Shown here: piece by piece, positions 56,111-64,000 of the stretch | Layout of the letters: every line of letters begins with the position of its first letter | How positions within the stretch are numbered: the stretch's first letter is position 1 | Source of the DNA: Lolium rigidum | Lineage: Eukaryota > Streptophyta > Magnoliopsida > Poales > Poaceae | NCBI RefSeq assembly: GCF_022539505.1 | Contig: NC_061510.1 | Coordinates: 34,497,047 to 34,561,046, forward strand | Direction: 5' to 3' | Length of the DNA stretch: 64,000 nt | Program-made: the position numbers and the translations under genes | The notes under the pieces: model-generated | What the model was told of the DNA's origin: nothing | What the model saw: only the letters and a program-made list of their open reading frames with translations | Databases searched by the model: none

Positions 56111-58503
56111 GGCCTTGTTTACTCCTAGAGTATTTCCATCCCCTGGAGGTTTGGGGATGAGAGGGGATTGGGTGAAAACCCCCGTTTCACCAAATCCCCA
56201 GTTTTCCCCTAATTTCCCCTCATTTCCCCACACTCTCCCCACAGCCTCTAGTTACTTTGTTTTTGGGGATGAGAGGGGATACGAGAGGATGGATTGTGAT
56301 CGAGATAATAAAAAGTCAATCTTTGCATCCTAAGAAGTGATAATGGATAATCAGTAAATTAAAAACTTTGGCTTTAACATAAACTTCGTGTCATGCAAAT
56401 TTGTCATGCGATTTTCTCAAACAAGAAAACACATATAAATAAATGCTCAACCAAACGAGATGAGCAACCAAGTCTCCATAAACTCATTGTCATACAATTT
56501 GAAGAACACTAGAAGTTTTCGCCACCGAACGTCGGAAACCACGCCGCCGCCAGAGGACCTCCAGCTAGAAATACACGCAGAGGTAAAATTTAGTATTGAT
56601 ACATTGCTTACAGATAGTTCGATTGCAGAGGTAAAATTTAGTAATTGTCAAAAGTAACAGAAGCTACCAAACAGTAGAAAATTGATCAGTTTGAGTGGTT
56701 ATTCTTGCACAATACTATAAAATTGAATCTCACAGCTGCATCCCTGGGCACTCAAACTGAAGAATGAACATGCAAATAATTCTAGTAGTCGGGTTCAGAG
56801 TTCAGACATGATTGAATTGGCCAAGCTACTTTAAAATAATCAGGTAGGAGTACTTTAAAACGCAGGCTGATATGAACACGGCGAGGCTAGAGCGCCTCCC
56901 ATATAAAATGATGCTACACTACATATCGACCATAGTATTTTCTAGCTCTGTTTCATATACGGTAGGATGTTCCAGAAAATGGTTTCTAGTGACGTGAAAC
57001 CTGACCTAGTGATCTTTCAAATTGCATTCCAAAGCATCAAACATGATTCCGAGCATGTCAAACACTTTTCGATAGGCACAGGAAGGTAAAATGGTACATA
57101 CACATTAGTAATTTGGAGCATGGACTAAATCTTGTAAAGCAAAATACTAGAGAACTGAATGCCAATGCATGACTATGGAAGACTTCAGTTCAAAAGTCGA
57201 GAAGATAGTGTTGTCGATGCAGCAAGGTAAATCTAACTGCATTATGGTCAGCCTATTCAATATATCATGTCACAAAACAAAATGTGCTATCTTGAATAGA
57301 ATTATAAAGGTTAGTTCTGAATTTAAGAAAAGAACCGGCTACAAGTATTTTCGTTTCAAACATCAGACACAGGTTGCTTCTTAATTTGAGGTACATAAAA
57401 CATATACTATTGCTATGTTTGTACTTTCCCGTTCCTAGGATGGAAGATCAAGGGTAAGCAGGTGCAGAATAATAACCATGAGTAGCAGGTGCAGATTAAC
57501 GCAAGAATATTAAGATTTTCATAGCAGAAATGATTTTCCAAATTCTGATACAGACATACGAGTTACGGATGTACATATATTCGTGTGCAATACTAGAATC
57601 ATATTTGTGCAAATAATTCGAATCTAGTCCTGTCCTTGGGCTCCCATAATAGTAGTAATAATAATATGCAACAATTACTAGTAATTTGACTGGGTTGACA
57701 CAAGCTGTTACCAAGTGACACTGTCACTACACTAGCTAGCCAAGCAAGGAATTGTTATCATGTTTCGATGCATCTCAGCTGTCAATGTTAGGCACGAAGC
57801 AGAGCCATGCTTAAAAGCAGATAAAGTTCCAACCAAACCTATCTGAAAGCATATATACAAATGCACTTCTGATGTACTAACTAGCGATCTTAGTTTTACT
57901 AACACGAGATAGACATAGTGGAGAAAGAGAGAGATTCCTCCTCTGTAATAGCTCCACACTTTGCCGGGCACTCGATGCCCTTCCGCCGCCAACCACCCGG
58001 ATGCCCTTCCGCCGCCAACCACCATCTAGCTCCAGCGGCGCCACCGCCCAGATTCCCCTCCGCCGGCAACCACCATCCAGCTCCAGCAGCGCCGGAGCTC
58101 CGTCGCGGACGGCGGGCTGACACCAAGAAACCCTAGGAGGAGGGGAAAAGGGGAGGAGGCGCGAGGACTTACGAGGGACCGATCGCCGGAGCGGGATCTC
58201 GTCGTCGCCGTTGCGGTTTGCTCGCTCGGTCCCCGCCGGCTGTCTCCTTTTTCCGCCGCCTATCGCCACCGTTGCGTCGCCTCCCTCTCTGTCTGCTCTC
58301 CACGACCAAAAACACGAGGTTAACCTCGTGGGTGAGAAAACCAGAGCGTGGAGCTTACTGGGTCGGGATTATCCGGGATGGGCCGGAAAATTCCCCAAAT
58401 AAACCAGACAAGTAAACAGCCCATCCGGGAACTTTCGGGATTTGGTCGTGGGCCGGTATTTTCCCCTCCCAACCCCCAAAATACCAGATAAGTAAACAAG
58501 GCC
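56111..58503. mobile_element. 2.4-kb inverted-repeat element, TSD TAA (Tourist/Harbinger-like)
   Basis: Both ends are GGCCTTGTTTACT (13 of 13 in inverted orientation) and TAA flanks them (56108-56110 and 58504-58506). Further inside, both ends hold related GGGGA-rich or AATCCC-rich sequence. No transposase is visible. The interior is AT-rich to about 57880, then GC-rich with a gene-like 5' exon on the minus strand (about 58300-58173, followed by GTAAGT). A hAT-type element is the main alternative, but its duplication would be 8 bp. Confidence 0.7.
58173..58310 (-). other. Gene-like leader exon with splice donor, captured fragment?
   Basis: On the minus strand a GC-rich stretch reads GGCGGCGGAAAAAGGAGACA and later GATCGGTCCCTC|GTAAGTCC, a near-consensus donor at 58172. 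It resembles the first exon of a housekeeping plant gene. No ATG-initiated protein of recognisable family is present. Confidence 0.35.
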
Positions 58504-58784
58504 TAAGAGAGAGGGAGAGGGGGGGGGGGGTGTTACAGCGATGGGCCCAAAGCATGATGTCTTCAGTGCATCTACGGGAGACAAGAGTGACATCTTCAAT
58601 GGTATCGTTGAAAGTCCGGGCATTCCTTCGCTTCCAGATGTTCCAGGAGATGGCGGTGGTGACGGTGGTTTCCTCGAAACTTCTGCACTTTGTCATCCAA
58701 AGGTCGTTGAGGTTGGAGGTCCCCCGGTATCGAAGTCTGGGAAGAAGAACCTCCAGATCTCCCGAGCTTGGGGGCACGTCAGCA

Positions 58785-58822
58785 GGAGGTGGTCCACAAC
58801 ATTCGAGGTGGTCCACAACATT
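58785..58822. repeat. 18-bp tandem duplication in the LINE fragment
   Basis: AGGTGGTCCACAACATTC occurs twice in direct succession. Confidence 0.75.
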
Positions 58823-58860
58823 CATACTAACCTCTGTTTTGGTTCGTTTAGGTCAGGCCG

Positions 58861-60099
58861 TGAATAAAAATTAGCCTATGTCCTCCCCTTTATCTTATCT
58901 GTTTGTGTCGGGGTTGACCGAGCAGCAAGATCCATTTTTAAGTAATATTTGATATATTTAAAACTTATATTACAAAGGAAGAATAAAGAGATAAAAACAT
59001 AAATATGAATAGAATAAAACCTAGATAACTATTGTTTGCGCCATTACTATCTAATCATTGCTAGCCAGGTCGATGAATATTAGCGGGTCCATGGCCATAG
59101 ACAGACTGGCATTAGCGTTGGCGCTGGAAGTGTTGCCGGTGGCGGTGGCGATGGCGTGGGAGGCGGTGGGTTGGCATGGACGCTTGCTAGCTCTGGCTTT
59201 GGTGCTGATGTAACGGGGTTACCAGAGGCATGTCAGGTCTTGCCGCGTAGGGTGGATTCAACAGCCGGATGGTGACACCCTTCAACGTAGCCAGGTCCTC
59301 CAGCTTGCTCCGCGTGATGGGGAACTCGAGGGCCTCCTTGTAGCTTAGCACGGGCGGCTGGATGGGGAACTCGACCTCCTGCTTCACGGCTATTTCCTTT
59401 GGTGGGCCCTTCTCATCGTCGCCACCGCCATCCTCGTGAGTGCAAAAAATCGACAAGCCACCACACTGTTGGCCGCGATTCAGGGCACATGCCGAGCCTC
59501 GTCGACGGTGACGTAGCACTGGTTCCACTTGGCGAGAAGGACGCATCCGTGCGAGGACCCTGCCTTGTGTTCGTTGCATCCCTTCCTCCTTGGCCAGAAC
59601 TTGACCATCACGCACGGTTTGTTGCCTGCGTTGGGAAGCAATGCTCTATATATGGATGTGTCATTGGCGTGTTCGTTGTGGAAAAATGGCAGGCACGACG
59701 TTACACCTTAAAAAGGGTGTGTGTCTCAGGCAGTAGTGTCCGAATGGTCGAGTCATTGATGGTGGCCTAGAAGCCCAATGTCGTTCGGCTGAACTGGTGT
59801 GCGGTAGGCGAAGCGGACGACATTGATGTCAGCGTAGAAGGCCTCCGCCCGTCAGCACTGGCACGTAGAATGTGAAGAGACCGCTCGGTCGCTGCTAGGT
59901 GGGCCCAGACAGACGCGGGAGGACACGGGCACGGTCCGTGCCGTGTTCATTCCGACGCATTTCCAGCTCAAGTTTGAGCCTAAACATAGATCAGTCTGCG
60001 CGCCTCAGTTTGTTTGTGTTGGATCGCTAGGCTTATATTTCCGTTTCCTCCATCTCGCGCTGAGCTAAATCCGTTTGAGTCATGCAACTGGAGATGCCC
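58861..60099 (-). mobile_element. Probable Harbinger-like remnant
   Basis: The right end CTGGAGATGCCC at 60099, reverse-complemented, is GGGCATCTCCAG and is followed by TAA (60100-60102), a common Harbinger MITE end. The interior has an open minus-strand frame (59615-59187) with EFPIQPPVLSYKEALEFPI, and no known domain. A matching left end was not found, so the limits are uncertain. Confidence 0.3.
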
Positions 60100-60102
60100 T
60101 AA

Positions 60103-61176
60103 AGAGGAGAGAATTTCCATTTATACATGATGAAAGTTAACCGTGCTACAAAAGTGAATTGTGAGTAATTTCGGAGTGTGAGTGCTCCATGTGTTGGTTA
60201 AGCATTTGGAGCTTGCTTTTGGCAAACGGAACTTTCTCAAGCAAATGGGAAACTTGCGACCAACATGTATACTAGGTGACACCTTTCCACTCGGCATTAT
60301 CATGGTGCTTTGTGGCGTTGCCGCTTGGCCCTCTTCTCCAAGAGTAGGACAAAACACGGGGACACGATTTCAGGGGCCGGAGGGAGGTCGGCAGCCATGG
60401 CAATTGGCATGGAGCCCTGGACCATACTACTAGTACCAACGAACATAATAAACAGAGCCATCACTAATGATTGTCCCTAACGGGACGGTGTCTCCCGGCA
60501 CTGTAGCATGGCCAAATGATGTGGTTGTCTAGGGATCGCAAGAACTGGGCTTCTCTCCACATCGGCGTCATGAAGGATGCACAAAAAAGAATGGTTAAAA
60601 CTGGTCGCAGTGGGTTGATGATAGCACGAGAAAGGCGAATGAGACCCCAAGAAAACTTGAGCGAAACTAGAGATGATGATGGTGGCGATGGTGATACGAT
60701 GATGTACAGTCAGAGTCTCACTTTCACAGGGAGAGTGGAGTAGTAATGATTTTGCTCAGGAGCTACTAGCAAAGAAGTTGTGAAGCCATGACCCACGCAG
60801 TCCTGTCCCAGTCCTGGGGAGGGTTCAGGGTTGGCTCATCACTGAAACATTGAGCGAGTGGGTGAAAAGCGAGGAGCGAGCGTTAACTCGACCCCTGCCT
60901 GGCTGCTCATGTCCTGCGCGCGCATTCAAGCCTCTTCTTCCTCCCCGCTGCCGGCTGCGGGCTGCCGCTGCGCTCCCGGAGGCCGGAGCAGAGGAGAAAA
61001 GATCCTGCCCCTGCACCGCCGCGCGCGCAGAGTCCACAGGACAACGATGCTTTGACAAGACCCACATACATACGGAGTATATTTGTTCAGATCCCCGTTC
61101 GGCTTCCACAGTCCATTGGCCGCCGTTTCAATGCGGTTCACAGGCGCCGCTCACGGCAGCGATGTGACGAATTTGA
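60103..61176. other. Unassigned sequence, no gene seen
   Basis: There is no long conserved frame and no recognised repeat. A GC-rich patch near 60880-61050 gives open frames on both strands through composition. Confidence 0.4.
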
Positions 61177-61561
61177 GAGCATCTCCAGCCGCGTCCTCTG
61201 AACCGTCCCCTAAACTGCGTCAGATTGAGCGTTTGGGGACGTGTTTTGTTCGTGCCGTCTTTGGGGAACGTCGCTCCCAGCCGCGTCCCCCAAAAGCCTC
61301 CCCCAAACATTTAAAATACTTTTTTTTGATATTTTTATTTCAATTTTCACAAGCTAATACATAATTTGGAACGTGGTTTACACGAAGACACAGTTTGGAA
61401 CATGATTTTCCACAAACTAATACATAGTTTGAACCGTCGTGGACACAAATATAAAATTTTGCAAAAAACTAAACCTAACTAGGCCGTGCATCGAAGGTTT
61501 CATGTGTTCGCTGCTAAGAAAGAACACTCGAGGGCACATCCAGTCACCTAAATTGGAAAAT

Positions 61562-62131
61562 CTAGCGGGAGGATGGTGCCCTTGTTGGTTCTACCGATGA
61601 GGCGAACATCCAGAAACTTCCGTGCACGTGTTCGCTGCGAAGAAACAACACTAAGTCGTCCTCCTCGTCGGTGTTGTCGCCGTGGTAGTCCCGGCGGCAG
61701 CACGTCTCGTCGAAGACCTTGACGCTCATGTCCCTGTCGCCGAAGTAGGAGAACAGGAGGATGAAGCCGGCTTCGAGGCTGTGGTGCCACGCGAACTTCT
61801 CCCAGCCGATGTTGAGGTACATCTTGCCGCGAGCTTCGTAGATCACGTCGACGATCCACCGGTAGTAGCCGCACGCAGCCTCCCGCAGATGCATCGTGCG
61901 CGGGCGGTCGTCGCCGACGACGTAGTCGGCGAAGGAGTCCGGTAGCCTCTGGATGTCGCGCGGGTCGCCCTTGAGGACGAGGACGAACTCGAACAGCACG
62001 TCCGGCTCCACGTCCATCTCCGACGATGAAGCCGACGGCGTGGGAGGCGACGGCGAGCGTTCACCTCTGCCGCGGCCACGACCACGACCACGACCACGGC
62101 CGCGAGGTCGGCCTCCGCCTCTACCAGACAT
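61562..62131 (-). CDS. B3 DNA-binding domain protein inside a Harbinger element
   Basis: It encodes 189 residues. The N-terminus is an Arg/Gly tract (residues 3-24), then Ser/Pro. Residues about 48-148 look like a plant B3 domain: FVLVLKGDPRD, RLPDSFADYVV, MHLREAACGYYRWIVDV, LNIGWEKFAWHHSLEAG, FILLFSYFGDRDMSVKVFD and a Cys-Cys-Arg-Arg end. An acidic stretch and a short tail follow to the stop at 61562-61564. B3 domains bind DNA in the major groove in transcription factors. Here only one is present and no second domain, so it resembles REM-type or orphan B3 genes. A TATA box lies about 95 bp upstream. The frame is uninterrupted. Whether it is expressed is unknown. Confidence 0.75.
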   Translation of the reverse strand: MSGRGGGRPRGRGRGRGRGRGRGERSPSPPTPSASSSEMDVEPDVLFEFVLVLKGDPRDIQRLPDSFADYVVGDDRPRTMHLREAACGYYRWIVDVIYEARGKMYLNIGWEKFAWHHSLEAGFILLFSYFGDRDMSVKVFDETCCRRDYHGDNTDEEDDLVLFLRSEHVHGSFWMFASSVEPTRAPSSR

Positions 62132-62222
62132 AGCGTCGAGTCTTTTTGAGATGGTGGTGGCTAGGGTTTGGGAGAGAGGCGCTAGGATTTGTGTGTGAGA
62201 GAGGGACGATGAGAGGCGGTCC

Positions 62223-62229
62223 TTTTATA
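62223..62229 (-). promoter_or_regulatory. TATA box of the B3 gene
   Basis: The minus strand has TATAAAA in CGGCCTATAAAAGGACC, about 92-98 bp upstream of the start codon at 62131 and inside the transposon ends. Confidence 0.6.
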
Positions 62230-62614
62230 GGCCGGAGGGAGGCGGAGGAGCGGTGGCGCTCATTAACGCCGGCACGCAGAGCTAGGCGCGACGGGACGCG
62301 TCGCTGCGGCTCGCGGGAAGCTGCACCATCGCTGCGCGCCAATAACTTTCGTCGTGAGGTAGGCGACGGTTAGGTTAAAATTTATTGAGCCGCTGACGAG
62401 TCGGCCCCGCCACTCCCCGCCTCGCTTTTCGGTGTGTCCAGCGTCCCCGGTGCGTCCCCTGTGGGACGGGGACGGGCTCGGGGCGCCGGACACCGTATCG
62501 GGACGCGCCGGACAAAAATGGGCTTTGGAGGACGCGACTGGAACGGTTTTTTGGTCCGACGCGCCCCAAATCTCTTTAAGGGACGCTTTGGGGACACGGC
62601 TGGAGATGCTCTGA

Positions 62615-63191
62615 TCTCAAAAGAAAACAACCCTTCGGTTGCAAAACTGTGATATGACGATGATGATTCCATAAAGATAAATGAAAACAAAAATACACCT
62701 TGTCTAAACATCTGTCAGCTTAGACCACGTACACGGTACACACTACACAGTACCTTCAGGTTGATAACTACCCATACCAGGATGCTGCTGGGAAAAAAAA
62801 AACACCTTGTCTGAACATCTGCCTTTCTCATCCTCCTGATTGTTCTTCCCAGTCTTAGTGACCATAACATGTTTCATGGACTCTTCCACTTGGCTTTAGG
62901 ACCTCTGGCGCAAAATATTGGCTCTTCTTTTTTTTCAGGGGGACGCAAGTATATATTTGTTAGGATCATGCTGTCATTCGGCTACTTGACAATTACTGCT
63001 GAACTGGGAACTAATGAAACAGGGCCCAAGCTCACTCCACTTGATGATGTTTCAAAAGTTGACACTTCAATTCACGGTAAGTGTCTTTTCAGCAGATTTT
63101 GGTTCCATAAATTTTATGGGCTAGGATTTACACGAGTTGGTCCACTGACCCTGCACACCATCATTCCGAGCCGAGCCTCTATGCGATTCGC
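62615..63191. other. Spacer between two Harbinger elements, no gene seen
   Basis: Mixed sequence with a small duplication (AAACACCTTGTCTGAACATC near 62800 resembles ACACCTTGTCTAAACATC near 62695). No domain is recognised. Confidence 0.4.
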
Positions 63192-63194
63192 TAA

Positions 63195-63625
63195 GAGCAT
63201 CTCCAGCCGCGTCCTCCAAAGCGTTCCTCAAACGCATCCGGATCGTGTGTTTAAGGGACGTGTTTCGTTCGTGTCGTGTTTGAGGAACGTCGCTCCCCAG
63301 CCGCGTCTCCCAAACATCGCCCCCAAACTTTTTTTTAGGATTTTCGAAAACACAACCATTTATTAAAGGTAGCATACAAATAAATATGTTTGCCAAGATT
63401 GTTTTCAAATTAAAATAGAACAAACGATAAAACAACTAAACAAATGTAATAAATGGGGCTAGATCAAGTTGCCGCGGCATTTGCTGATAATCCTTTGATC
63501 CTCCAGATATGCTCGACGAGATCATCTTGAAGTTGCTCGTGAACATTGCTGTCACGGATCTCTACGTGCATGCTGAGGAAATCAGCAAAATCTGCTGGCA
63601 TCTCATGATCAACCTCCGCAATGTA
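63195..63625 (-). mobile_element. Truncated Harbinger element, left end, TAA at its edge
   Basis: It starts GAGCATCTCCAGCCGCGTCC after TAA (63192-63194). The first 430 bp align with 45060-45475, including the ends of the two transposase genes. After about 63623 the similarity stops, so the rest is deleted or replaced. The third copy of this family in the window. Confidence 0.75.
63464..63623 (-). pseudogene. C-terminal fragment of a Harbinger transposase
   Basis: It reads EMPADFADFLSMHVEIRDSN, then HEQLQDDLVEHIWRIKGLSA to a TGA at 63464-63466. It matches the C-terminus of the transposase at 45318. The remainder of the gene is missing. Confidence 0.7.
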
Positions 63626-64000
63626 TGGCTGATATTGAGCATGTAATGTAATCCAACTAACGTAGCACTCATCTCTAATTCAGTTGTGTGTAGATGCGTG
63701 AACCGAATATAGTTATGCGTACTACCTAAAAGAATTTGCATAACACTTTTTGTCCTGCTTGCCCATTTCACCGGGGCCTAGCAGCACCCTGATATCTATC
63801 AGAAATCATTTTTTATCCCGTTTAGAAAGCAAGAAAGCTAAATAAGAAAGATCATTAAGAATGTTCATGAATACACATTTGGAGAGAAATGATATGTCAA
63901 ATTTTGTGTGCTAAAGGATCTTATAAAACCTGAAGCACCCCACGTTCAATAATTGTCGAAGGTAAGTATGGTAATGGACCTAAAATCATGCTACTTTGGA
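63626..64000. other. AT-rich sequence to the window edge, no gene seen
   Basis: No domain, terminal repeat or long frame is recognised. Confidence 0.4.

Larger units (their letters stand above)
55949..58860 (-). mobile_element. LINE fragment (minus), interrupted by an inverted-repeat element
   Basis: The right part (about 58507-58825) has the end of LINE ORF2, with DLWMTKCRSFEETTV and ISWNIWKRRNARTFND. The left part (55949-56107) begins with a T run (55949-55957), the expected A tail of a minus-strand LINE. The pair is separated by the TAA-flanked element at 56111-58503. The 5' end is truncated near 58860 and no duplication was found. Joining left and right parts into one LINE is an inference. 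Confidence 0.5.
61177..62611 (-). mobile_element. Harbinger-ended element carrying a B3 gene, TSD TGA
   Basis: The left end is GAGCATCTCCAGCCGCGTCC. The right end, reverse-complemented, is GAGCATCTCCAGCCGTGTCC. The 3-bp flanks are TGA at 61174-61176 and 62612-62614, one base off the usual TWA. It is 1435 bp. Its right subterminal region is clearly related to that of the transposase-bearing Harbinger at 45060-54103. In place of a transposase it contains a complete-looking B3-domain gene with its own TATA box. Confidence 0.8.

Overview
The window is nuclear DNA of a large-genome grass, most likely a Triticeae species (wheat, Aegilops, barley or relatives). The grounds are a dense pile of nested transposons and only a few host genes. 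The transposons include CACTA elements with grass-type 'TTTAGTACCGGTT' subterminal repeats, a gypsy-type LTR family starting TGATACGTCTCC and ending GACATCA, Harbinger elements with GAGCATCTCCAGCCGCG ends, Stowaway-like MITEs and plant LINEs. Family names such as 'Sabrina-like' come from memory, not from a search.

Layout, left to right. (1) 1-2310 is the 3' end of a LINE (zinc-finger plus RNase H-like domains), split in frame by a 1.34-kb CACTA element that carries a 5S rRNA-derived segment. (2) 2311-6700 holds a small Stowaway-like MITE, a decayed CACTA 3' end and a GC-rich repeat of uncertain class. (3) 6733-7903 (minus) is a small split gene, now frameshifted, with a zf-XS-like domain. (4) 7964-10986 holds a common repeat hosting a clean solo LTR (TSD ATGGC), then a truncated LTR, a 100-bp N gap and a CACTA end. 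(5) 10984-14318 is a long LTR-type element with its own promoter and short acidic reading frames, followed by a CACTA 3' half with transposase-like and Ulp1-like parts (14319-18425). (6) 18426-21265 holds a CT-rich tract and a minisatellite. (7) 21266-23198 (minus) is the one clearly intact host gene: a plasmodesmata-located (DUF26) receptor-like protein in three exons.

(8) 23798-42038 is a LINE (LINE-1, plus strand) ending about 600 bp upstream of that gene. Its ORF2 is interrupted by a Sabrina-like retrotransposon (28461-39307, TSD GCTAT). One LTR of that retrotransposon is itself interrupted by a 4.1-kb long-LTR copy (33563-37656, TSD ATTAC), giving three nested levels. (9) 42050-45059 holds a LINE 3' end and a dead Harbinger transposase. 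(10) 45060-54103 is a Harbinger element whose transposase gene is split by a nearly intact LINE (LINE-2, minus strand, 46371-53324, 13-bp TSD). (11) 54107-61176 is mixed sequence with a 2.4-kb TAA-flanked inverted-repeat element inserted in a LINE fragment. (12) 61177-62611 is a Harbinger-ended element that carries a B3-domain gene in place of a transposase. A truncated Harbinger copy starts at 63195.

Functionally, the host content is the DUF26 gene, the decayed zf-XS-like gene and the B3 gene captured by a transposon. The rest records successive insertions whose order can be read from target-site duplications. I see no CRISPR array, operon or rRNA/tRNA gene. The strongest candidates for something undescribed are the conserved acidic coding segments and splice signals inside the long-LTR family, and the B3 gene mobilised between Harbinger ends.
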